A DNA stretch of 10,998 nt, from NCBI GenBank assembly GCA_016794075.1, contig JAEUKU010000263.1, positions 1 to 10,998 of the forward strand. The letters are read 5' to 3'. The notes beneath the pieces are model-generated. The model made no database searches. It worked only from the letters and a program-made list of their open reading frames with translations, and had not been told where the DNA came from. The position numbers were made by a program, and so were the translations under genes. The stretch is from Rhodospirillaceae bacterium (lineage in GTDB: Bacteria > Pseudomonadota > Alphaproteobacteria > Dongiales > Dongiaceae). Positions 1 to 6,041 of the stretch are shown piece by piece (positions within the stretch are counted from its first letter, which is position 1; each line of letters begins with the position of its first letter).

Positions 1-126
1 ATGGAATGCGACGATGCGCGGCTGATCCAGGAATGGGTGCTGGTCTGGGGCGACCTCGCCGATTTCGAGATCGTGCCGGTGGTGCCGTCGAAGGAAACCG
101 CGGAGCTGGTCAACCGCTACATCTAG
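1..126 (+). CDS. C-terminal end of a DUF3303-family protein (5' partial)
   Basis: The frame is open from the first base to a TAG at 124-126, leaving 41 residues. They read MECDDARLIQEW, then WGDLADFEIVPVVPS, then ETAELVNRYI. The pattern of acidic ECDD, a Trp-containing helix, W-x-DL-x-DFE and PVVPS is what I recall as the end of DUF3303 proteins, small ferredoxin-fold-like proteins of about 90 residues with unknown biochemical role. The ATG at base 1 is therefore probably an internal Met (family members carry a similar LME/LVE-DD stretch), and the true start lies upstream of the window. The next gene begins 19 nt after the stop with a strong ribosome binding site, so the two are probably co-transcribed. 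The reading frame is certain; the family name is recalled, not searched. Confidence 0.75.
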   Translation: MECDDARLIQEWVLVWGDLADFEIVPVVPSKETAELVNRYI

Positions 127-145
127 GCGGCGAGGGGAGGAAGCG

Positions 146-559
146 ATGGCGCGCATCCTGCAGGGTCTGGCTCATATCCGCGTCTTCAGCATGCCGTCCG
201 AATGGACCGCCTGCGCCGCCTTCTATCGCGACACGCTCGGCCTCGACGAGATCTACACCGACCCCGATGCCGGCGTCGCCGTGTTCGAGGTGGGGGCGGA
301 CCTGACGCTGGGCCTGGAGCGCGTGCCGGAGGACGAACCGGACGAATGGGAGCTGGCCGGGCGCTTCACCGGCATCTCCTTCCGCGTCGGCGATATGGCG
401 CGCGCCTACGAGCTCTATGTTGCGCGCGGCGTCGCCTTCGACGGGCCGCCGGAACGGATGGACTGGGGCGGCATCCTGGCGCATTTCAGCGACCCGGCCG
501 GCAACACCCTGACCCTGGTCGAGGAGCCGAGCGAGGAAGATCTGCTCGGCGCGGGATAG
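146..559 (+). CDS. VOC-superfamily (glyoxalase/bleomycin-resistance fold) protein
   Basis: This 137-residue protein has the length of a single vicinal-oxygen-chelate domain pair. The first beta-alpha-beta module begins with LAHIRVF (residues 8-14) and continues through FYRDTLGLDE (26-35), the usual helix and turn. The second begins with FTGISFRV (74-81) and ends in the signature HFSDPAGNTLTLVEEP (113-128). H10 and E126 or E127 sit where metal ligands occur in glyoxalase I-like enzymes. The strand that often supplies another His (GISFRV) has none, so metal binding and substrate are uncertain. The start is fixed by AGGGGAGG at 133-140, five bases before the ATG. It lies between the DUF3303 gene and the LysR gene, all on the same strand. 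Possible roles include glyoxalase-like isomerisation, ring-cleavage dioxygenase-like chemistry or drug binding; none can be chosen from the sequence. Confidence 0.9.
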   Translation: MARILQGLAHIRVFSMPSEWTACAAFYRDTLGLDEIYTDPDAGVAVFEVGADLTLGLERVPEDEPDEWELAGRFTGISFRVGDMARAYELYVARGVAFDGPPERMDWGGILAHFSDPAGNTLTLVEEPSEEDLLGAG

Positions 560-616
560 GACCGCCGCCGCCGGCGTCTGGACATTTCGCGCGCCGCCCA
601 GCACAGTGCCGCCCGC

Positions 617-1534
617 ATGGTCCGCCGTTTCTACAAGCTTCCCTCGCTCAACGCGCTCGGCGCCTTCGAGGCCGCGGCGCGGCATTCGAGCCTCAGCTTC
701 GCCGCCAACGAGCTCAACGTCACGCCGAGCGCGGTCAGCAAGCACGTCACCTTCCTGGAGCAGGAGCTGGGCGTGCCGCTCTTCGTGCGCGGCCACCGCT
801 CGATGCGCCTGACGCCGGAGGGCGAGCAGCTCTACCGCTCGCTCTCCGAAAGCTTCGCCGGCATGGCGGCGGCCTTCGAGGCGATCAGGACAAGCCGCAC
901 CGCGCGCACCGTCACCATCGGCTGCACCACCGCCTTCGCCCAGCTCTGGCTGATGCCGCGGCTCGGCAATTTCTGGCGCGCGCACCAGGACATCATCATC
1001 GACCAGGTGGTCTCCGACCGCAGCCAGGACCTGCGCCGCTCCGAGGTCGATCTGCGCATCCGCTACGGCGACGGCAAATGGCCGGAGGAAACCGCGATAA
1101 AGCTGTTCGGCGATTGCATCTTCCCGGTGGCGAGCCCCGATTTCGCCAGGCGTCACAAGATCAAGGAGCCGGCGGAGCTCTTGCAGCTGCCGCTGCTCGA
1201 GGTGGTGAGCCAGGAGCGCGGCTGGACCTCGTGGGAGGAGTTCTTCACCGCCATCAACGTGCCGGCGCGGCGGCTGAAGACGCGGCGCATCAACAATTAC
1301 ATCGTCTGCTGGCAGGCGGCGATGGACGGGCAGGGCGTCGCCCTCGGCTGGCAGACCAACGTCGCCGATCTCATGGCGCAGAAGAAGCTGGTCCAGCTCG
1401 GCAAGACGCAGGTGGTGCCGAGCGAGGCGACCTATGTCACCTGGAGCGCGCACCGGCCGCTCAGCGCCGAAGCCACCGTGATGCGCGACTGGCTGATGGC
1501 CGAGGCGGCGAGCGTTGCGGCGCAATTGGGGTAG
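617..1534 (+). CDS. LysR-family transcriptional regulator, GcvA-like
   Basis: A 305-residue protein of typical LysR length. The N-terminal winged helix-turn-helix spans about residues 8-65: LPSLNALGAFEAAARH, then FAANELNVTPSAVSKHV and LEQELGVPLFVR, matching the GcvA-type pattern closely. The effector-binding domain runs from about 96 to 295 and includes DLRIRYGDGKWP (145-156), a GcvA-subgroup hallmark, and QAAMDGQGVALGW (233-245). The start matches where family proteins begin, but no Shine-Dalgarno sequence is visible before ATG 617. Only 57 nt separate it from the VOC gene, so expression may depend on translation of that gene. LysR proteins usually control an adjacent gene; here the candidates are the serine hydrolase downstream or the VOC gene upstream, although both lie on the same strand rather than divergently. 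Codon 161 is the rare ATA. The ligand is unknown. Confidence 0.93.
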   Translation: MVRRFYKLPSLNALGAFEAAARHSSLSFAANELNVTPSAVSKHVTFLEQELGVPLFVRGHRSMRLTPEGEQLYRSLSESFAGMAAAFEAIRTSRTARTVTIGCTTAFAQLWLMPRLGNFWRAHQDIIIDQVVSDRSQDLRRSEVDLRIRYGDGKWPEETAIKLFGDCIFPVASPDFARRHKIKEPAELLQLPLLEVVSQERGWTSWEEFFTAINVPARRLKTRRINNYIVCWQAAMDGQGVALGWQTNVADLMAQKKLVQLGKTQVVPSEATYVTWSAHRPLSAEATVMRDWLMAEAASVAAQLG

Positions 1535-1554
1535 TGCGAGGCCAAGGTGGATTC

Positions 1555-1653
1555 GTCATCCCAAGGCTTGGCCTTGGGATCCACGAGTTTCAAAGGACCG
1601 CACGGTCTCGCAGAAAGGAACTCGTGGATGGCAAGGCCAAGCCTTGCCATGAC
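1555..1653. repeat. Compound palindromic intergenic element, copy 1 (cloverleaf-like)
   Basis: This 99-bp element is closed by GTCAT (1555-1559) and ATGAC (1649-1653). Just inside are two perfect 8-bp hairpins with 3-nt loops: CCCAAGGC/GCCTTGGG (1560-1567 with 1571-1578) and GGCAAGGC/GCCTTGCC (1630-1637 with 1641-1648). Between them an 11-bp perfect stem pairs ATCCACGAGTT (1579-1589) with AACTCGTGGAT (1619-1629), capped by a small GACC/GGTC hairpin at 1596-1607. As a single strand it can fold like a four-way junction. It fills the gap between the LysR and serine hydrolase genes and ends 12 nt before the latter's ribosome binding site. No open transposase gene is present, so a non-autonomous repeat is the likeliest reading. 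Confidence 0.88.
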
Positions 1654-1676
1654 GGCAATGCAGACGGGGAGTTCTC

Positions 1677-2888
1677 ATGACCGACATCATCCGGCCGCCG
1701 CATGCGAAGGCCTGGCCCTTGCCCGGCGCGCCGAAGAGCTTCAGCTGGGCGAACTGGGATTGGCCGCCGCAGAACCGCTGGGCCTTCCAGCATGTCGCAG
1801 AATTCCTCAAAACCGAGCGCATCTCCCGCGGCGGCGCGCCCGCGCGGCCCTTTCCGGATGCGCGGCGGGACATCGCCGGCATCACCTTCACCGACATCGA
1901 CGGCGCCATCCGCAGCGTCGGCGACATGCTCGAACGCACCTGGACCGACGGCTTCCTGGTGCTCCAGGACGGCAAGCTGATCGCCGAGCATTACATGAAC
2001 GGGATGAGTGCGGCCTCGCTGCATCTCTCGCAATCGGTGGTGAAGAGCTTCACCAGCACGCTGATCGGCATTTTCGCCGGGCGCGGCCTGATCGACATCG
2101 CGAAGCCGGTCACGCACTATTTACCCGAGCTCGTATCCTGCGGCTATGCCGGCGCCACGGTTTCCCAGGTGCTCGACATGCGCTCAGGCGTCAAGTTCGA
2201 CGAGGATTATCTGGCGCCGGACAGCGAGGTGGCGCAGCTCGACCGCGCCTCGGGCTGGAAGCCGCGCAAGGACGCCGCCGACACGCTCTCGACCAAGGGC
2301 CTGATCCTGACGTTGAAGCAGGAGCGGCCGCATGGCGGACCGATGCTCTACCGCTCGATCGAGACCGAGGTGCTGGGCTGGATCCTGTCGCGCGTCTCCG
2401 GCCTGAGCCTGGCGCAGCTCCTTTCGGCCGAGCTCTGGCAGCCGATGGGCGCCGAATACGACGCCAACATCACCATCGACGACGAAGGCACCGCCCTCGC
2501 CGATGGTGGCTTGTGCGCGTCCTTGCGCGACTATGCGCGCTTCGGCCAGCTCTTTCTCGACAATGGCGCCATAGGCGGGCGGCAGATCGTGCCGGAATCC
2601 TGGGTCGCCGGCTGCCGCACGGGCGACGTCGAGGCGTTCAAGCCGAACTACATCGAGCGCTACCGCCGCTTCCCCAACGCCGCCTATTCCCGGCAGTGGT
2701 GGGTGCTGGACAGCCGCGCCGGCACACACAGCGCACGCGGCATCTACGGCCAGCTGATCCATGTCGAGCCGCGCCGCCGCCTGGTCGTCGCCAAGCTGTC
2801 GAGCTGGCCCGACCCGGTCAACGACGATCTGTCGGCCTCGACCTACCTCGCCATCGACGCGATCGGCCGGGAGCTGCATGGGGTGTAG
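1677..2888 (+). CDS. Serine hydrolase, class C beta-lactamase/6-aminohexanoate-dimer hydrolase-like (COG1680)
   Basis: A 403-residue protein with the penicillin-recognising fold. The nucleophile motif SxxK is S120-V-V-K123 within HLSQSVVKSFTSTLIG. The second motif is Y225-R-S in LYRSIETEVLGWILSRVSG, which resembles the YSS-x-NT segment of NylB-like carboxylesterases. The third motif region is probably RGIYGQLIHVEP (354-365), where the classical KTG is replaced by a Gly-rich strand, as is common in this esterase/amidase branch. DGGLCASLRDYARFGQL (276-292) is the conserved helix near the active site. No signal peptide is seen, so a cytoplasmic enzyme is likely. GGGGAG at 1666-1671 lies five bases before the ATG. 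Likely substrates are esters or short amides; a true beta-lactamase role is not supported. Codon 149 is the rare TTA. Two related palindromic elements lie on either side of the gene. Confidence 0.9.
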   Translation: MTDIIRPPHAKAWPLPGAPKSFSWANWDWPPQNRWAFQHVAEFLKTERISRGGAPARPFPDARRDIAGITFTDIDGAIRSVGDMLERTWTDGFLVLQDGKLIAEHYMNGMSAASLHLSQSVVKSFTSTLIGIFAGRGLIDIAKPVTHYLPELVSCGYAGATVSQVLDMRSGVKFDEDYLAPDSEVAQLDRASGWKPRKDAADTLSTKGLILTLKQERPHGGPMLYRSIETEVLGWILSRVSGLSLAQLLSAELWQPMGAEYDANITIDDEGTALADGGLCASLRDYARFGQLFLDNGAIGGRQIVPESWVAGCRTGDVEAFKPNYIERYRRFPNAAYSRQWWVLDSRAGTHSARGIYGQLIHVEPRRRLVVAKLSSWPDPVNDDLSASTYLAIDAIGRELHGV

Positions 2889-2914
2889 GGGCGCTGGCCA
2901 CACACTCTTCCATC

Positions 2915-3011
2915 GTCATTGCCGGCCCGCCAGCGGCGAGACCCGGCAATCCAAGTTTCCATCACGCGCGCGGAAGCGGACTTGGATCACCGGGTCGAGC
3001 CCGGTGATGAC
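2915..3011. repeat. Compound palindromic intergenic element, copy 2 (cloverleaf-like)
   Basis: This 97-bp element has the same plan as the one at 1555-1653 but different stem sequences. GTCAT (2915-2919) pairs with ATGAC (3007-3011). The left hairpin is TGCCGG/CCGGCA (2920-2925 with 2943-2948). The central stem is ATCCAAGT/ACTTGGAT (2949-2956 with 2980-2987), extended by TTCC/GGAA near the tip (2957-2960 with 2972-2975). The right hairpin is CACCGGG/CCCGGTG (2988-2994 with 3000-3006), loop TCGAG. It lies between the convergent ends of the serine hydrolase gene and the GNAT gene, where it could act as a bidirectional transcription end, although no T-tract follows it. Confidence 0.87.
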
Positions 3012-3027
3012 GAAGGATACGGCGCGT

Positions 3028-3528
3028 TCACCGCCGCAGCGCCAGATAGACGCTGTCGGCCCAGTCCTCGCCGAGCTTGAACGTGCGCGCTGCCCTTCCG
3101 GTCTCGGCGAAGCCGAGCCGCGTCAGCAGGCGCAGGCAGCGCTCGTTGCGCGGGTCGACGTCGGCGCGGATCTGCGCGAGGCCGCGGGTGCCGAAGCCAT
3201 GGTCGATCACCGCCTGCAGCGCTTCGCGCGCATAGCCTTGGCCCCAGACCGCAGGCGCGAACAGGAAGCCGATCTCGTCGCCGTTCCACAATCCCGCCTT
3301 GCCGATGAGCGTGCCGTCGCGCTCGACGAAGAAATCGTCGCACTCGCCGGCTTCCAGCGCCTTGATCGTGTCTGCGACCCAGGCCTCGCTCTGCGCCGGC
3401 TCGGTATGCGGCAGGGTCGACCAGTAGCGCATGGCCTCGGCGTCGCTCAGGATCGCGTGCATCGCCGCGGCATCCTCGGCGCGCGGCCGGCGCAGCCGCA
3501 GGCGTGGGGTCTTTAGGATTGTGTTCAC
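3028..3528 (-). CDS. GNAT-family N-acetyltransferase (RimJ/RimL-like)
   Basis: The 166-residue protein starts with the family-typical LKTPRLRLRRPRAEDAAAM and ends in LGEDWADSVYLALRR. The acetyl-CoA pyrophosphate-binding motif is W95-G-Q97-G-Y-A100 (the Q/R-x-x-G/A loop), preceded by the IGFLFAP strand. NERCLRLLTRLGFAETGR (128-145) is the usual C-terminal helix and turn. This COG1670 group acetylates protein N-termini or small amines; the substrate here is unknown. The frame stays open far upstream, but the start is best placed at the GTG at 3526-3528: it gives the normal family length and has AGAGG (3534-3538, minus strand) five bases upstream. It is divergent from the binding-protein gene, with a 16-bp perfect palindrome between them. 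Its 3' end faces the palindromic element at 2915-3011. Confidence 0.9.
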   Translation of the reverse strand: MNTILKTPRLRLRRPRAEDAAAMHAILSDAEAMRYWSTLPHTEPAQSEAWVADTIKALEAGECDDFFVERDGTLIGKAGLWNGDEIGFLFAPAVWGQGYAREALQAVIDHGFGTRGLAQIRADVDPRNERCLRLLTRLGFAETGRAARTFKLGEDWADSVYLALRR

Positions 3529-3574
3529 GTCGACCTCTGGTGCATCGCGCCTTGCGTCCGGACGCCGGCGAGGT

Positions 3575-3590
3575 AAGCTGTATACAGCTT
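3575..3590. promoter_or_regulatory. Perfect 16-bp palindrome, candidate operator with TGTATACA core
   Basis: AAGCTGTATACAGCTT equals its own reverse complement over all 16 bases. It lies 46 bp from the GNAT start and 40 bp from the binding-protein start. The TGTATACA core is like operators of FCD-type GntR regulators (established for that family; assignment here is inference). The core reads TATACA, a passable -10 element, on both strands, so a bound protein could block divergent promoters. No GntR-type gene is present in the window. Confidence 0.6.
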
Positions 3591-3630
3591 GGCGCAGGCC
3601 CGGCTCAACGAAGAATGGGGAGGTCATAGC

Positions 3631-4410
3631 ATGGCATATGTGGGTTTGCGCCGCTGGATGGCAGCGCTCGGAATCGTCGCGGGTCTGGGCATGGCTCAGG
3701 CCGAGGCGGCGGACAAGGTGAAGGTCGGCTTCGCGCCGGAGCCCTACGCGCCCTTCTGGATCCAGGACGCGGCAGGCACCTGGAGCGGCTTCGAGGTCGA
3801 GTTCATCGACGCGCTGTTCAAGCAGATGGGCCTGGAATACGAGCTGACGCCGATTCCGTGGGACGGCATCATCCCGGCGCTCACCGAGCAGAAGATCGAC
3901 GTCATCATCAACTCGATGGGCGTCAACGAGGAACGCAAGAAGGTCGTCGACTTCAGCGACAAATACTACGACACCACGGTTTCCTTCTTCGGCCGCAAGG
4001 GCGAGCCGTTCGAGCTCAGCGAGGCGGGGCTGCAGGGCAAGGTCATCGGCGTGCAGACCGCGACGGCGCAGCTGAGCTGGCTGCAGGCCAAGTTCCCGAA
4101 CGCGGAAGTGAAGATGTACGACACCCAGGACAATGCCAATGCCGACCTCGCCGCCGGCCGCGTCGATCTCGGCCTCGCCGACACCGTCTACACGGCGGAA
4201 GGATTCCTGAAGGCGCCGGAAGGCCAGGATTTCGAGCTGAAGGGCGAGCAGATCTCCGATCCGCTGATCGGCGAAGGCATCGGCGTCGCCTTGCGCAAGG
4301 GCGATCCGTTGAAGGAGAAGATCAACGCCGCCATCAAGGCGCTGCGCGAGAACGGCACCTACAAGGCGATCAACGACAAGTATTTCACCTTCGACGTCTA
4401 CGGCGGCTGA
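3631..4410 (+). CDS. Periplasmic amino-acid-type ABC transporter substrate-binding protein (SBP family 3)
   Basis: A 259-residue exported protein. Residues 1-26 form a signal peptide: GLRRW, a hydrophobic MAALGIVAGLGMA core and AQA or AEA cleavage sites before ADKVKVGF. The mature part has the family 3 layout: VGFAPEPYAPFW, GFEVEFIDALFKQMG, then WDGIIPALTEQKIDVIINSMGVNEERKKVVDFSDKYY. R102 is the Arg expected to bind an amino acid alpha-carboxylate, and D184 in DLGLADTVY is the Asp expected to bind the alpha-amino group. The C-terminal INAAIKALRENGTYKAINDKYF is also typical. The start follows GGGGAGG (3617-3623) by seven bases; an ATG 42 nt upstream lacks such a site and would misplace the signal peptide. 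No permease or ATPase gene is adjacent, so it is an orphan here. A polar or basic amino acid is a reasonable ligand guess. Confidence 0.93.
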   Translation: MAYVGLRRWMAALGIVAGLGMAQAEAADKVKVGFAPEPYAPFWIQDAAGTWSGFEVEFIDALFKQMGLEYELTPIPWDGIIPALTEQKIDVIINSMGVNEERKKVVDFSDKYYDTTVSFFGRKGEPFELSEAGLQGKVIGVQTATAQLSWLQAKFPNAEVKMYDTQDNANADLAAGRVDLGLADTVYTAEGFLKAPEGQDFELKGEQISDPLIGEGIGVALRKGDPLKEKINAAIKALRENGTYKAINDKYFTFDVYGG

Positions 4411-4429
4411 TCCCGCCGGGAGGAAACGG

Positions 4430-4459
4430 GGGCGGGCGGCAAGGCCGAGCCGCTCGCCC
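4430..4459. terminator. Strong GC-rich hairpin between convergent genes, possible transcription end
   Basis: GGGCGGGCGGC (4430-4440) pairs with GCCGCTCGCCC (4449-4459) over 11 bp with one G-T wobble and an 8-nt loop. It starts 20 nt after the binding-protein stop and lies 68 nt beyond the end of the M20 gene on the other strand. Neither side has a clear run of Ts, so it is not a textbook intrinsic terminator; transcript-end protection or factor-dependent termination is equally possible. Confidence 0.5.
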
Positions 4460-4526
4460 AAGGTGTCGAAATCCGGCGCCGCGCGCTCCCGGAATTCGAG
4501 CTTGCCCGGTCGCGCGATCCCTCGGG

Positions 4527-5699
4527 CTAGCCCAGGCGGGCCAAGAACCGCTCCGTCAGTCGCGCGAAGAAGCTGGCACCGAACGGAATCGCTTCGTCGT
4601 TGAAATCGTAGTTGGCGCTGTGGAGGACGGCGCCGCCTTGCCCGGACCCGTTGCCGAGCCAGAGCATGGCTCCCGGACGTGCATTCAGCATGTAGGAGAA
4701 GTCCTCGGCGCCCATGCTGGCGGCATGGTTGTCCGACACATTGTCGAGACCACAGATTTCCGCCGCCACGCCCACGGCAAAGGCGACTTCCGCATCGTGG
4801 TTGATCGTTGACGGATAGCGGCGACGATAGTCGAGCCGGGCGGTGGCGCCGTGGGCCGCGGCGATGCCACGAGCGAGCTCGCCCAAGCGGCGCTCGAGCA
4901 GGTCACGCACCTCCGGCCGGAAGCTGCGGGCTGTTCCGCCGATGTGAAGTGCATCGGGGATCACGTTGTACGTGGTGCCGCCCTTCATGAAACCGACGGT
5001 GACAACGGCCGATTCGACCGGATTGACGTTTCGGCTGACGATGGTCTGAAGCGCCAGGACAATCTCAGCGCCGATGACGAAAGGATCGCGGCTCAAGTGC
5101 GGAAGCGCGGCGTGGCCGCCGCTTCCCTCGATGTGAATGTCCCAGCTGTCGGATGAGGCGTACATGGGTCCGGGTCGGGTGGCGATGTGCCCGAGCGGCA
5201 GCCCTGGCTTGTTGTGCAAGGCGAAGACCGCGTCGCATGGGAACCGATCGAACAATCCCTCCTCCACCATCACGCGGCCGCCGCCATGGCCTTCCTCGGC
5301 CGGCTGAAAGATGAAATGCACGGAGCCCTCGAAGTTGCGGGTCTCAGCCAGATACTGCGCGGCACCCAGAAGCATGGTCGTGTGCCCGTCATGGCCACAG
5401 GCGTGCATCTTGCCGTCACGAGTCGAGCGGTGGGCGAAGTCGTTGCGCTCCTGGATCGGCAATGCGTCCATGTCGGCGCGGAGGCCGATGCTTCGCGTTG
5501 CATTGCCGCAGCGCAACGTGCCGACGACGCCGGTCCGCGCGATGCCGCGATGCACTTCGCACCCCAGTTCTGTCAGCCTGGCGGCGACGAGGTCGGATGT
5601 GCGGCTTTCCTCGAAGGCGAGCTCGGGGTTTGCGTGGATGTCGCGGCGAAAGCGCGAAAGATCCGGCAGCAGTTCGAGGATGCGAGGGATGACGGGCAT
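4527..5699 (-). CDS. M20-family metallo-amidohydrolase (hippurate hydrolase/IAA-amino acid hydrolase-like)
   Basis: A 390-residue enzyme of the M20D type, which hydrolyses N-acyl amino acids such as hippurate, or related amides. Metal ligands expected for the family are visible: C101 and H103 in MHACGHDGH (98-106), E135 and E136 in QPAEEGHGGG, H162 in ALHNKPGLPLG, and H360 in VLHSANYDFND. The inserted dimerisation domain begins about DSWDIHIEGSGGHAALPH (184-201) and includes TTYNVIPD. HAASMGAEDFSYML (325-338) is also conserved. No signal peptide is seen. The chosen ATG has AGGAGGG six bases upstream (5706-5712), whereas Met codons farther upstream in the same frame have no good site. It is convergent with the binding-protein gene and divergent from prpE. 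Third-position GC looks somewhat lower than in neighbouring genes, a weak hint of separate ancestry. The exact acyl or amino acid substrate is unknown. Confidence 0.93.
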   Translation of the reverse strand: MPVIPRILELLPDLSRFRRDIHANPELAFEESRTSDLVAARLTELGCEVHRGIARTGVVGTLRCGNATRSIGLRADMDALPIQERNDFAHRSTRDGKMHACGHDGHTTMLLGAAQYLAETRNFEGSVHFIFQPAEEGHGGGRVMVEEGLFDRFPCDAVFALHNKPGLPLGHIATRPGPMYASSDSWDIHIEGSGGHAALPHLSRDPFVIGAEIVLALQTIVSRNVNPVESAVVTVGFMKGGTTYNVIPDALHIGGTARSFRPEVRDLLERRLGELARGIAAAHGATARLDYRRRYPSTINHDAEVAFAVGVAAEICGLDNVSDNHAASMGAEDFSYMLNARPGAMLWLGNGSGQGGAVLHSANYDFNDEAIPFGASFFARLTERFLARLG

Positions 5700-6041
5700 C
5701 GGCTGCCCTCCTGCGGCAGGCATTTGTAAACATGATACGACAAAGTCTGCGGCTTGACGAACTTGACGAAGAAAGCCACCCATCCATTGGACAAGAACGT
5801 TCGGTAGATTGGCGGCTTAGCGGTCGACCCCGCTGAATTCCATACTTCAGGTGAACGGCTCGGCGGCAATGCCGCACCTTGCCCCCGGCCGCGAAGGGCG
5901 GCCGTCCCTGCCGCGGCCGATCGCCGCGTTTCCCCCTTGGTCTAATTGCGCCGTTCCCCCGGCGCTTCTAAGTGCTTGAGCCGGCTCCTGCCTTGCCGCA
6001 GGATGGCGAAAAAATGACGATCCCAGGGGAGGAAGCAAGGC
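5700..6041. promoter_or_regulatory. Divergent intergenic region between the M20 gene and prpE
   Basis: This 342-bp gap holds no gene I can support. The M20-proximal part (about 5720-5860) is less GC-rich and contains a tandem 9-mer, CTTGACGAA twice (5753-5770); its complement carries TATCAT (5732-5737, minus strand), a possible -10 for the M20 gene. The prpE-proximal part contains TCTAAT at 5941-5946, one base from the -10 consensus, but no matching -35. Two short perfect hairpins follow: GCGCCG/CGGCGC (5948-5965) and TCCTGC/GCAGGA (5986-6003). The prpE ribosome binding site is at 6025-6033. Promoter positions are guesses. Confidence 0.45.

Noticed and set aside
110..1525. 471-codon open frame on the minus strand
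   Set aside because: It lies opposite the VOC and LysR genes, which carry clear family motifs. Its product is rich in Arg, His, Ala and Glu without any recognisable domain, as expected of an antisense frame in GC-rich DNA.
1555..1653. tRNA gene, because the element can fold like a cloverleaf
   Set aside because: It lacks T-loop GTTCGA-like sequence, D-loop GG, a 7-bp acceptor stem and a plausible anticodon loop, and the related element at 2915 shows it is a repeat.
3589..3630. Upstream ATG for the binding protein, adding 14 residues
   Set aside because: It would put a charged MAQARLNEEWGG stretch before the signal peptide and begins inside the palindrome; ATG 3631 has the better ribosome binding site.
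3529..4461. Upstream extension of the GNAT reading frame, antisense to the binding-protein gene
   Set aside because: The extension would add about 311 residues without family similarity and would overlap the whole binding-protein gene. The GTG at 3528 with AGAGG upstream gives the normal GNAT length.
6003..6017. Four-codon frame MAKK in the prpE leader, as a possible leader peptide
   Set aside because: It has no properly spaced ribosome binding site, no codon bias for a sensed amino acid, and is far shorter than known attenuator peptides.
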